Source: Planctomycetota bacterium (lineage in GTDB: Bacteria > Planctomycetota > Planctomycetia > Planctomycetales > Planctomycetaceae). Taken from it: a stretch of DNA of 64,000 nt. Under the pieces are notes generated by a model, which was given only the letters and a program-made list of their open reading frames with translations, was not told the DNA's origin and ran no database searches. The stretch spans positions 62,001 to 126,000 of the forward strand of contig JAEZFD010000049.1 in the NCBI GenBank assembly GCA_023417655.1. Reading direction: 5' to 3'. Below, piece by piece: positions 18,777-27,875 of the stretch. The position numbers and the translations under genes are program-made. The first letter of the stretch is position 1, and each line of letters starts with the position of its first letter.

Positions 18777-20243
18777 TCAGGCCAGAATTTCCCTGACCAC
18801 ATGACCATGAACATCTGTGAGGCGAAACCGGCGTCCTTGAAACTTGTAGGTCAGTCGTTCATGGTCGATTCCCAGCAGAGCCAGAATCGTCGCCTGCAGA
18901 TCGTGGATATGAACCGGGTTCTGAGTAATGTTGTACCCGAATTCGTCAGTCTCCCCGTAGGTGATTCCCGGTCGAATTCCGCCGCCTGCCATCCAGAGCG
19001 AAAAGCAGCGAGGATGATGGTCCCGGCCAAAGCTGTCGGCTGTCAGTTTCCCCTGACAGTAATTCGTCCGCCCGAACTCGCCGCCCCAGATGACCAGCGT
19101 GTCCTCCAGCATTCCACGTTGTTTGAGGTCCTGAATCAGCGCGGACGAGGCCTGATCGGTCTGCTGGCACTCTTTACGGATCCCGCCGGGCAGGCCGCCG
19201 TGGTGGTCCCAGTCCTGATGATAAAGCTGGATAAAGCGAACTCCACGCTCCGCCAGTCGCCGGGCCAGCAGGCAGTTGGCAGCAAACGTCCCCGGCGTGC
19301 GTGCGTCTTCTCCATAGAGCTCGAAGATGTGTCCAGGTTCCTGTGAAAGTTGCGCGGCCTCAGGAATCGCCTGCTGCATGCGGAAGGCGAGCTCATACTG
19401 GGCGATGTTATTTTCAATCAGCGGATCGGCATTGGTTCGGGCGCTGATCTGACTCAGTTCCGAAAGAGCATCGAGTGCCTGTCGACGCTGATCTCGAGAC
19501 AGATCACCGGGATTCCCAAGATACAGCACCGGGTCCTTCTCTGGGCGGAATTGAACTCCCTGAAAACGTGACGGAAGAAAGCCATTTCCCCAGAGCCGCG
19601 ATGCAAGTGGCTGTCCTCCCTTTCCCTTTGTCAGCATGACGACGAACGCAGGGAGATCCTGATTTTCGGTCCCGAGTCCGTAACTGAGCCATGCCCCGAG
19701 ACTCGGGCGGCCGGGGAGTTGAGAACCCGTCTGAACAAACGTCACTGCCGGTCCGTGATTGATGGCCTCGGTGTAGACGCTGCGTACAAAGCACAATTCA
19801 TCTGCTACCGATGCCGTGTGCGGCAGCAACTCGCTGAGCCATGCCCCTGACTGACCATGTTGACGGAACTGGAAAGGTGACCCGGCGAGAGGCAAACTCG
19901 ATTGATTCGCACTCATCCCGGTCAGGCGTTGCGTACCGCGAACGGACTCTGGGAGTTGAGTGCCGTGCTTCTCATTGAGGATCGGCTTGGGATCAAACAG
20001 GTCGAGCTGCGAAGGTCCGCCAGACTGAAACAGGAAGATCACCCGTTTCGCTTTGGCAGGGAAATGCGTCTCTCCCAGAGCGGGTTTAGTTCCGGAATCA
20101 GAGTATCCCTGTCGGAGCATGAGGTCAGAAAGAGCGATTCCTCCGAGCCCCATTCCGAAACGATTGAGGAACTCGCGCCGGGAATGTGCGTCGGCGTATT
20201 GCTGGCAATGGTGACTCAGCTGATGTTGTATCGGGTGTATCAT
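18777..20243 (-). CDS. DUF1501 domain-containing protein
   Basis: A 488-residue DUF1501 protein of the planctomycete kind. Residues 20-47 carry a Tat-like signal (SRREFLNRFGMGLGG), then the alkaline-phosphatase/sulfatase-like fold with FLFQSGGPSQLDLFDPKP, LPHTASVADELCFVRS, WGGEFGRTNYCQ and DHHPRCFSLWMAGGG. It is exported and probably a metal-dependent hydrolase of unknown substrate. It always travels with a PSCyt1/DUF1549/DUF1553 protein, and here too that gene lies 51 bp upstream on the same strand, so the two are surely co-transcribed. Confidence 0.93.
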   Translation of the reverse strand: MIHPIQHQLSHHCQQYADAHSRREFLNRFGMGLGGIALSDLMLRQGYSDSGTKPALGETHFPAKAKRVIFLFQSGGPSQLDLFDPKPILNEKHGTQLPESVRGTQRLTGMSANQSSLPLAGSPFQFRQHGQSGAWLSELLPHTASVADELCFVRSVYTEAINHGPAVTFVQTGSQLPGRPSLGAWLSYGLGTENQDLPAFVVMLTKGKGGQPLASRLWGNGFLPSRFQGVQFRPEKDPVLYLGNPGDLSRDQRRQALDALSELSQISARTNADPLIENNIAQYELAFRMQQAIPEAAQLSQEPGHIFELYGEDARTPGTFAANCLLARRLAERGVRFIQLYHQDWDHHGGLPGGIRKECQQTDQASSALIQDLKQRGMLEDTLVIWGGEFGRTNYCQGKLTADSFGRDHHPRCFSLWMAGGGIRPGITYGETDEFGYNITQNPVHIHDLQATILALLGIDHERLTYKFQGRRFRLTDVHGHVVREILA

Positions 20244-20294
20244 TGCGGAGCCCTGCTCGTTTCAGACCGCTCAAACCAATGTTCGCGAAGGTCG

Positions 20295-23200
20295 CTATCT
20301 GCGAAACACGCACTCGTCGAAGTTCAGCAGTATGTTTGCGACCCCGGCGAATGCGGCCAGTGACTGTGCATTCAGATCGGCGTCGACCGGCTTGTCTCCA
20401 ACACTGAGGAAACGCTGGGTCTCCGCCGGATCGGCTTTGAACCCTGCCAACTGCCCGGCATAGAGTTTCTTGAGAATCGAAAGTTCATCCGCACTGGGAC
20501 GGCGACTGGTCGTCCAGCGGAAGAGATCGATGAGTGTGGAATCAACATCATCGGGGTGAGCCTTCATCACGCGTTCGGCGAGAACCCGGGCAGCTTCGAC
20601 GAACTGGGGACCGTTCAGCATGACGAGTGGCTGCAACGGGGAGATCGTCCGGTCACGACGCACCTGGCAGACATCGCGTTTTGCGGCGTCCAGCGTCATC
20701 ATCACCGGAGCCGGGCCAGTGCGACTCCAGAAGGTATAGAGGCTTCTGCGATAAAGTCCGTCGCCGGTATCGCGTTTGAGCGGCTTGAATGCGACTTCCA
20801 TTTCATAAGGTTTCGCAGGGGGACCACCGATGGCTTCGACGAGTAACCCGCTGATGGCGAGTGCGTTATCCCGAAGCATCTCGGCCGGGAGGCGGTCACT
20901 CGCGGTTCGAGCCAGCCAACGGTTCGCCGAGTCTTTAGCCTCTTTCTCTGGGGAGGTGATTGCGGACTGCCGATAGGTCTCTGACATCACCATCTGCTTC
21001 AATAGCCATTTTACGCTCCAGCCCTGTTCAACCCATGAGCGAGAGAGGGTATCGAGTAGCTCGGGGTGCGATGGCCATTCGCCTTGATTGCCCATGTCTT
21101 CGGTCGTGCGGACCAGTCCTGCTCCGAAGATCAGCTGCCAATAGCGATTGACGGCGATTCGAGCAGTCAACGGGTGCTCCGAGGACATGAGCCAGCGAGC
21201 GAATCCCAGTCGATTCATCGGGGCGTCCGCTGGCATAGGGGGAAAGACGGCTGGCGTGCCAGGGAACACTTCTTCGCCGCGAAGGTTATATTCGCCGCGG
21301 TTCAGAAGATACGCCTTCTTGGGTTCAGGCATCTCCCGCATCACCATGATTTCCGGGATCGATTCGACAATCTCCGATTCCCGTTGGCGTGCCTCACGGA
21401 GTTCAGTGAGCAGTGTTTTCCATTCCGCTGACTCGACGACGCGATGATACTCGGCTTGTTGTTTCTCGGAGGACGGGTGTTGCGTTACGACGGCTTGCGA
21501 GGAGACCTCTTCAAACAGCCATGTCACTTCCAGCGGAGTCAGTTCACGATTGAAGATGCGAACCTCGTCAATCATTCCTCCTTTGAAGCCGCTGTCCCGG
21601 AATCGTTCTCCCAGAGTGATGTGATCCCCGCCGCCTCCCGTGATGTCTTTGGACAGCTGGTCGCGAACGACATCGACTTCCGCCTGTTGGCCGTTGATGA
21701 AGAGTCGCAGTCCGCTGGCCCGGCTGGACCCGTCGTATGTGACAGCGACATGCTGCCAGCTCCCGATTGGAATCATCGCCCGTGACGTGAGCCGCAGCGA
21801 GTTGCCGGGTTCGAAGTGAATCAGGGCGGTGCTCAGTTTCCCATCGTCCAGCATCAACTCATAACCACGGCTGCCTGCGTCAGTCCATGCACGTGACCGA
21901 TGCAAGATCACGGCCCGGGACTTCACATCAGGTGTGTTGATCCACAGGCTGTAAGAGAACGGCTCGTACCGGTGGAAGTTCCCGACCTCGGTATTAATGG
22001 GATCATCCCCAGTCAACAGGGCGGCCATTCCTTTGACACCGGGCACGTTCGAATTCGGAGCAGCAACTTTCTCCAGCGGAAGATGCAGGATCTCACCGGT
22101 CAGCTTCTTAGGCCGTGCGATAGGTTGCGCGGTCCCTGATTGGACTGAATGCTTCTCGGCAAGAGCCGCGAGTTCCCTTTCGAGCCGCTGGATTTTCTGA
22201 CACTGGGCATCGAGCTTTTGCTGAGTCTCCTGATCTGTGAGCAGCAGCGTCGGAGTCGGAATCGCAGGTGTGAAGTAGGAATAGAGCCCGGCTTCGTCGA
22301 TGTCGTCGAAGAATGCGAAGAGTTTGAAGTATTCCTTCTGACTCAGGGGATCGTATTTGTGATCGTGACAGCGTGAGCATTCGAGCGTTAGCCCGAGCAT
22401 CGCTGTGGCGACAGTCTGAATGCGGTCGGCGACGTAGCTGACGCGATATTCTTCAGGAACGCTTCCCCCTTCGGCTTCCTGCGGATGGAGTCGGCAGAAG
22501 GTCGTTGCCAGAATCTCATTCTGCCCGGCATTTGGTAACAGGTCTCCGGCAAGTTGCTGAATGACGAACTGGTCGTAAGGAAGATCTTTGTTGAAAGAGC
22601 GAATCACCCAGTCACGCCAAGGCCACACAAAGCGGTCACGGTCAACCTGAAAACCATACGTGTCGCTATACCGGGCGACGTCGAGCCATTCCGCAGCCAG
22701 CCGCTCTCCGAAACGAGGCGAGGCCATCAGTCGATCGACGGCTTTCTCATAGGCCGTGTCGGACGGGTCGGCGAGAAACTCGTCCAGCTCCTCGAGAGTC
22801 GGCGGAAGTCCGGTGAGATCGAATGAGACACGTCGCAGCAGTTGTTCTGGCGAGGCAGGCGGATTTGGTTCCAGTCCGTGCTGACGCATCTTCTGCAGAA
22901 CAAACGCATCAATGTCATTGCTTCCCCAAGCTGGTCCTTCCGTCACCGGTGGCGGTGACTTCTGCGGGGGAATAAAGGCCCAGTGCTGCTGGTATTCGGC
23001 GCCCTGTTCGATCCAGCGTCGCAGGAGAGTGCGTTCGATGTCAGTCAGCTTCAGATTGGAATCTGCAGGCGGCATCAACTCAGACGGATCCTGAGTCATG
23101 ATCCGCTGAACGAGAACGCTTTCCTGTGGCTTCCGGGGAACGATGGCACGTTTCGAATTGTCCGAATCGAGCGGAGCAAAGGCCCCCTCCTGAGTTTGCA

Positions 23201-23381
23201 ACGAGAGTTCTGCCTGACGGCTCCCCTGATCCGGGCCATGACAAAGAAAGCACTTATCGGCCAGGATCGGACGAATGTCGCGGTTGTAGTCGACGCGCGG
23301 CAACTCGGCAGAGGACGTGCTCTCAAGAGACGCGAATCCGCAGACCAGAAGTCGAAGGCATGCCCGAGCAAGAGCCCGCAT
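20295..23381 (-). CDS. PSCyt1-DUF1549-LamG-DUF1553 planctomycete cytochrome protein
   Basis: A 1028-residue exported protein. I chose the ATG at 23381, which gives a signal-like N-terminus (residues 2-24); an upstream start at 23444 only adds a non-hydrophobic leader. The PSCyt1 domain has the haem-binding CFLCH motif (44-48); DUF1549 (PSCyt2) follows at about 170-380 with RWIEQGAEYQ, DLTGLPPTLEEL and CSRCHDHKYDPLSQ, a second CxxCH. A LamG/concanavalin-like domain spans about 470-640 (HVAVTYDGSS, GGMIDEVRIFNRELTPLEV), and DUF1553 (PSD1) the rest with NRYWQLIFGAGLVRT. It is the partner of the DUF1501 protein. A link to polysaccharide or sulfated-sugar breakdown has been suggested for such pairs but is not proven. 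Confidence 0.94.
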   Translation of the reverse strand: MRALARACLRLLVCGFASLESTSSAELPRVDYNRDIRPILADKCFLCHGPDQGSRQAELSLQTQEGAFAPLDSDNSKRAIVPRKPQESVLVQRIMTQDPSELMPPADSNLKLTDIERTLLRRWIEQGAEYQQHWAFIPPQKSPPPVTEGPAWGSNDIDAFVLQKMRQHGLEPNPPASPEQLLRRVSFDLTGLPPTLEELDEFLADPSDTAYEKAVDRLMASPRFGERLAAEWLDVARYSDTYGFQVDRDRFVWPWRDWVIRSFNKDLPYDQFVIQQLAGDLLPNAGQNEILATTFCRLHPQEAEGGSVPEEYRVSYVADRIQTVATAMLGLTLECSRCHDHKYDPLSQKEYFKLFAFFDDIDEAGLYSYFTPAIPTPTLLLTDQETQQKLDAQCQKIQRLERELAALAEKHSVQSGTAQPIARPKKLTGEILHLPLEKVAAPNSNVPGVKGMAALLTGDDPINTEVGNFHRYEPFSYSLWINTPDVKSRAVILHRSRAWTDAGSRGYELMLDDGKLSTALIHFEPGNSLRLTSRAMIPIGSWQHVAVTYDGSSRASGLRLFINGQQAEVDVVRDQLSKDITGGGGDHITLGERFRDSGFKGGMIDEVRIFNRELTPLEVTWLFEEVSSQAVVTQHPSSEKQQAEYHRVVESAEWKTLLTELREARQRESEIVESIPEIMVMREMPEPKKAYLLNRGEYNLRGEEVFPGTPAVFPPMPADAPMNRLGFARWLMSSEHPLTARIAVNRYWQLIFGAGLVRTTEDMGNQGEWPSHPELLDTLSRSWVEQGWSVKWLLKQMVMSETYRQSAITSPEKEAKDSANRWLARTASDRLPAEMLRDNALAISGLLVEAIGGPPAKPYEMEVAFKPLKRDTGDGLYRRSLYTFWSRTGPAPVMMTLDAAKRDVCQVRRDRTISPLQPLVMLNGPQFVEAARVLAERVMKAHPDDVDSTLIDLFRWTTSRRPSADELSILKKLYAGQLAGFKADPAETQRFLSVGDKPVDADLNAQSLAAFAGVANILLNFDECVFRR

Positions 23382-23474
23382 GACTGAAGCTTCCCACAGA
23401 GAATCTCTGAAATCGGGATGCCGTCCGTTGTCTCCTGCCGTCACAGCGACAGCAGACTGCGGACATGATCATTT

Positions 23475-23496
23475 TCAGAAAGACATCAGAAAGACA
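23475..23496. repeat. Tandem 11-bp duplication
   Basis: TCAGAAAGACA occurs twice head to tail (23475-23485 and 23486-23496) in the 256-bp space between the ABC exporter pair and the PSCyt gene. It looks like a simple duplication; no function is implied. Confidence 0.8.
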
Positions 23497-23637
23497 GTAG
23501 TGCTGAGGACTCGGTGCTCATCACTCAGCAGATCAGACAGGGCACATCGCGGCACGACCTTGGGCGCCTGTCAGGCATGACAGGCGATCTTTGTATCGTA
23601 TCGGGTGGGGTTGATGGCTTCCACTCCGACTGTTGCT

Positions 23638-25461
23638 TCAAGCGGGCACTTCGGAAGTCTGTTCGACAAATCGGCGATGGAGCTTGGCATAAACGCCGTC
23701 GAGCTGAAGCAGTTCTTCATGGCGTCCCCGTTCGACGATCCGGCCATGATCGAGGACGAGTACCTGATCAGCGTGGCGGATTGTGCTGAGCCGGTGGGCC
23801 ACGACAAAGCTGGTGCGACCTGTCAGCAGCACCATCAATGCTCTCTGCAGTCGCGCTTCGGTTGCGCTGTCGATGCTACTGGTTGCTTCATCCAGAATGA
23901 GGATTCGAGGGTCGGCGATTAACGCCCGGGCGAAACAGATGAGCTGTCGCTGCCCGGCCGAGAGTGTTCCTCCCCGCTCGCCGACTTCAGTCTGCAACCC
24001 CTGCGGCAGACTCGCGACGAGGTCCCCGCAGCCGAGTCGGTTGAGGACTTCCAGAATCTCTTCATCTGTGGCGTTGGCTTTGCCGAACCGGATGTTATCG
24101 GCCCCGGTGCCATAGAACAGGAAGTTGCTCTGCAGGACGATTCCCATCTGGTGATGCAGGGAGTCACTCTTCACGTGCGCGAGGTCATAGCCATCCAGCA
24201 GAATCTGACCTGACTGCGGGAGGTAGAACTTGGAGACGAGATTGATAATGCTCGACTTGCCACTGCCGGTATGACCGACCAGTGCGATCATCTCGCCGGG
24301 TTGAGCCTCGAACTGAATGTCACGCAACACAGGGCGTTTCGGGTCGTAGCCGAAAGTGACGTTCCGGAATTCGACATGACCAGTCAGCCGAGGCAGTTCA
24401 ATCGCGTCTTCAGGGTCTGTCCATTCAGGTGGGGTGTCCAGCAAGTTGAAAAGTCTCTCGGCTCCGGCCATGGCGGTCATTGCCTGATTGAACTGGTTTC
24501 CAATGACCAGAATCGGAGAGAAGAACAGGTTCGACATGAAGAAGAAGCCGACAAGGTCGCCGACTGCCATGGGGGAATCTGGCATCAGAACGCGATAGCC
24601 GCCGACCAGCAGCAAAAGAACGAGGAAGACCTGACTGTTCAGTTCGAGCAGCGGCAGAAAGAGTCCCTGCGTTCGCAACACAGAGGTGTTGTAGGAGGAA
24701 TGGTCTGAGGCGAGGGTTTCAAAGATTTTTGCATTCTCGTTCTGCCGAACGAACGCCTGCGTCACACGAATCCCGACAACGGACTCGGCGAGTGTCGCGG
24801 TGACTCGGCTGAAGGATTCCCGCATGTTTCGCAGGTCTTCGCTCAGGCGTCGGTGGAAGTGATGGTTAATGACCCACAGGACAGGAGCGAGGCCCAGCAC
24901 CATCAGAAACAGCATCCAGTCGTACCACAGCATCGCCGCTGCCGCGACGATCATTTGTCCAATCTGGACCAGGGTGACAAACAGGACTTCCTGCACGCCG
25001 ACCCGCACGTCTTCGATGTCGGACGTCATGCGGCTGATCACGCGACCGACTCGGGTCTCATGAAACCACCGCATCCGCAAGGTCTGCAGGTGAGAGAACA
25101 GTTTCTGTCTCAAGTCACAGACAACCAGCTCGCCCAGTTCCAGTGCAAGGCGCTGCCGGTAGTGCATCACGAACTGGGTGAAGACAGCCAGGAGAAAAAA
25201 TATTCCGGCTCCCCAGAGAACTCCGTTCACATCTTTGCGGCTGACAGGACCGTTGATCACAGCCGCGACGAGCCATGTGAGCGCCGGGAGCTGGATCGCC
25301 CGAAGCAGTACCGACACCAGCAGCCAGTTTCGAGTCCACGCGTATGGGCGCGTGAAGGTCAACAGTCGCATGATCAGCCGGAAATCGAGCGGGCGCTGTC
25401 GATCCTCCTGCCGTTCAATATGTTTGGTCAATGTCCGGGAGAGCGTCTCAACCTGCTTCAC
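23638..25461 (-). CDS. ABC exporter half-transporter, catalytic-type NBD
   Basis: A 607-residue type IV ABC exporter subunit: a six-span transmembrane domain (about 45-335) fused to a nucleotide-binding domain. Walker A is GHTGSGKSS (396-404), the signature is LSAGQ (500-504) rather than LSGGQ, Walker B ends LILDE with catalytic Glu 525, and the H-loop is intact (AHRLST, His 556). Its start overlaps the stop of the upstream exporter gene by 4 bp (ATGA), so the two are translationally coupled. With the partner's degenerate Walker B and H-loop, this indicates a heterodimeric exporter of the TM287/288 or BmrCD type. The substrate, drug or lipid, cannot be told. Confidence 0.93.
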   Translation of the reverse strand: MKQVETLSRTLTKHIERQEDRQRPLDFRLIMRLLTFTRPYAWTRNWLLVSVLLRAIQLPALTWLVAAVINGPVSRKDVNGVLWGAGIFFLLAVFTQFVMHYRQRLALELGELVVCDLRQKLFSHLQTLRMRWFHETRVGRVISRMTSDIEDVRVGVQEVLFVTLVQIGQMIVAAAAMLWYDWMLFLMVLGLAPVLWVINHHFHRRLSEDLRNMRESFSRVTATLAESVVGIRVTQAFVRQNENAKIFETLASDHSSYNTSVLRTQGLFLPLLELNSQVFLVLLLLVGGYRVLMPDSPMAVGDLVGFFFMSNLFFSPILVIGNQFNQAMTAMAGAERLFNLLDTPPEWTDPEDAIELPRLTGHVEFRNVTFGYDPKRPVLRDIQFEAQPGEMIALVGHTGSGKSSIINLVSKFYLPQSGQILLDGYDLAHVKSDSLHHQMGIVLQSNFLFYGTGADNIRFGKANATDEEILEVLNRLGCGDLVASLPQGLQTEVGERGGTLSAGQRQLICFARALIADPRILILDEATSSIDSATEARLQRALMVLLTGRTSFVVAHRLSTIRHADQVLVLDHGRIVERGRHEELLQLDGVYAKLHRRFVEQTSEVPA

Positions 25462-27377
25462 GAGGCTCTCCCCAGCTGAGCGGAATCCTGCCCGGCCCCG
25501 TTATCGGCTCCGGCATTCCGGGAAAGTCGCTCAGGAACATTGTCCGCAAACTGTAGCTCCGCGAGGTGTCGGTAATAGTCGGAACTGTGGAGCAATTCGG
25601 CGTGAGTGCCGACTGCGGTGACGCGTCCCTGCTGCAGAACGAGAATCCGGTTGGCCCGACGGAGGGTGCCAATCCGGTTCGAGACGAGCAATGTGGAGCG
25701 ATGTTTCATTGCCTGTTGAATGGCCCGTTCGATCTCGTGTTCGGTCTCTGGATCGATTGAGGCGGTCGCGTCATCCAGTAGCAGGATCGGTGGATCGAGC
25801 AGAAGTGCCCGGGCCAGTGCCAGCCGCTGCCGCTGACCGCCGGAGAGGTTTGCTCCGTGTTCACCGACGATGGTCTGGTCACCGAGCGGAAGTTCGCGAA
25901 TGAATTCGTCCGCTGCCGCGAGTCCCGCCGCGCGGGTGACTTCCTCAGTCGTGGCGTCCGGGCGCCCAAATGCGATGTTCGCAGAGACCGTATGGCTGAA
26001 CAGAAAACTCTCTTGAAAGACGAGTCCCACCTGACGACGCAGGTCATCCAGCTGCACATCCCGAATGTCGATGTCATCGATCAGGATGCGGCCTTTCTGG
26101 ACGTCGTAGAATCGCATCAGCAGGGCGAGCAGTGTGGTCTTGCCGGATCCCGTCTCTCCGGTGATTCCCAGTCGTTCTCCCGGCTGCAGTTCAAAAGAGA
26201 CATCGGTGAGGACAGGCTGATCAGGCTGATATCCAAACGTGACGTTCTCAAATGTCACCTTGCCGCTGACACGCGTGAGGGCAATGGCTCCTGTTTTTGA
26301 AGTGATCGAAACAGGAGAATCGATGACCTCGAAAACGCGCTCCGCGCTGATCAGGCTGGACTGGATCGAGTTCGCGATATTGATGATCTGCCCCACCTGA
26401 TTGGCAAACTCCTGCAGCAGATTCGCGAAGACGAACAGACCGGTTCCCAGAGCAAGTTCGCCCTGGATGACGAGTATCCCCCCATAAGCCAGCAACACGA
26501 CCATGTTTACTTGGAGGAGCAGGCCCATCGCGGGTTGAAAGACGCTGACTCGGAAGAAGATCGATTCCTTCTCTTCACGAATCCGGTCCGTTGCCCGACG
26601 GAATCGTTCGACTTCCTGCTGCTCGCAGGCGAAGCCCTTGACGACGTGGACACCCTGAACGTTCTCCACGAGCGAGCGAATCAGGACGTCCCCCAGCTGA
26701 CTCGCCTTGCGATAGGCTGGCTGCACCATTCGGGAAAAGACCGCCGCTCCGATCCAGAGCAGCGGAGTCGACGCCAGACAGGCGATCGTCAGCGGTACAT
26801 GCATCTGCAGCATGTAATAGAGGTACAACGACAAGGTCATCACGACGGTCAGGATCTTGACCATCACCCCATCGACGAAGTTGCGGACGGCATTGGCGTC
26901 CCCGGCTGCCCGATTGATAATCGAACTGCTTTCACCGGAATCATAGAACTGAAAGCTGAGCTGCTGCAGCTTGGAGTAAACATCTGTACGGATCCGGACC
27001 AGCACCCGTTGTGAGAGGGCTGCCGAAACAAAGGCCGAACAGTAGCGCAGGATCGCGGCCATAAGTGCCAGCGCCAGCACGGTTCCGGCGATCATGCAGA
27101 CGACAGCGAAGGGACTGGCCCATTCCGGAGGCGTCCATCCCCAGGGGAAACGGGGGGGAGGACTGGTGGGATCTCCTTGGTGGCGGATGAAGTCAATTCC
27201 GACGCCAATCATTCCCAGACTGCCGAGCGAGAGCGCCACCAGCGACAGGTCAAACGCCAGCATCGCCGCACAGAGCCCGCGGTATTCCAGTCCCAGTGAG
27301 ATGAGCCGTTTGAGCAGGTACCAGTTCGATTTCGGCGCGATGGGACGGCCGGGCACCGAGGCAGTGGATTCCGTCAC
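25458..27377 (-). CDS. ABC exporter half-transporter, degenerate-site NBD
   Basis: A 639-residue ABC exporter subunit with fused membrane domain (spans between about 33 and 345) and NBD. Walker A GETGSGKT (407-414) and the signature LSGGQ (511-515) are canonical, but Walker B reads LLLDD, with Asp 536 in place of the catalytic Glu, and the H-loop reads VSNRIGTL, with Asn 567 in place of His. These are the hallmarks of the degenerate subunit of heterodimeric exporters. A periplasmic loop of about 25 Pro-rich residues (68-90) lies between the first spans. It is the first gene of a two-gene operon with the 23638-25461 subunit. Confidence 0.93.
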   Translation of the reverse strand: MTESTASVPGRPIAPKSNWYLLKRLISLGLEYRGLCAAMLAFDLSLVALSLGSLGMIGVGIDFIRHQGDPTSPPPRFPWGWTPPEWASPFAVVCMIAGTVLALALMAAILRYCSAFVSAALSQRVLVRIRTDVYSKLQQLSFQFYDSGESSSIINRAAGDANAVRNFVDGVMVKILTVVMTLSLYLYYMLQMHVPLTIACLASTPLLWIGAAVFSRMVQPAYRKASQLGDVLIRSLVENVQGVHVVKGFACEQQEVERFRRATDRIREEKESIFFRVSVFQPAMGLLLQVNMVVLLAYGGILVIQGELALGTGLFVFANLLQEFANQVGQIINIANSIQSSLISAERVFEVIDSPVSITSKTGAIALTRVSGKVTFENVTFGYQPDQPVLTDVSFELQPGERLGITGETGSGKTTLLALLMRFYDVQKGRILIDDIDIRDVQLDDLRRQVGLVFQESFLFSHTVSANIAFGRPDATTEEVTRAAGLAAADEFIRELPLGDQTIVGEHGANLSGGQRQRLALARALLLDPPILLLDDATASIDPETEHEIERAIQQAMKHRSTLLVSNRIGTLRRANRILVLQQGRVTAVGTHAELLHSSDYYRHLAELQFADNVPERLSRNAGADNGAGQDSAQLGRAS

Positions 27378-27875
27378 AGCTGTCGAACATCCTTACACAA
27401 AGAGACCACACCGTCTCCATGATGCGGCGCAGGCGACGCTATTCTAGTCGGCCAGAAAACGAAATCCGAGAGCGGAATCAAATTTCGCGCCGTCGCGATC
27501 TCACCAGCAGGGCTTCGGGCGGAGATTCCCGGCTCCTGTCGCGTGGTTCATTTTTTCTCGCAGCGTGCGACCTCCGTTTCCGGGAATTAGACACTTTGCA
27601 GGAGGGCGACCGGGGGTGAAGGATCTCACAGGAACTGGCGACATTTCGGCGATTGGACTCGTCCTGATCCGGTGAGGGCCGATACACTCAGAAACCGGCC
27701 GGAACTTGTCCTCAATCTCGTCCGGCGCGGAGTTTAATCAATCGTCCTGGAGAAGTTTGCTGTCCCATGTACCTGCAAATCGCGGTATTTGATCAGGAAA
27801 AGCGATGAACTCCACGTGGCGGGATCGGTGAAGTGATTTTCAAAGTTGCTCTAGCTCCTTGAAACGGAACGGTAG
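27378..27875. promoter_or_regulatory. 498-bp divergent intergenic region
   Basis: Separates the minus-strand ABC exporter operon from the plus-strand GH15-like gene. Short frames at 27419-27619 and 27478-27687 are Arg/Ser-rich and overlap antisense to one another, so I do not accept them as genes. No hairpin, operator or recognisable promoter stood out. Promoters for both flanking units are expected here. Confidence 0.35.

Noticed and set aside
27419..27687. Small frames in the ABC/GH15 divergent gap
   Set aside because: They are antisense to one another and Arg/Ser-rich; no recognisable domain.
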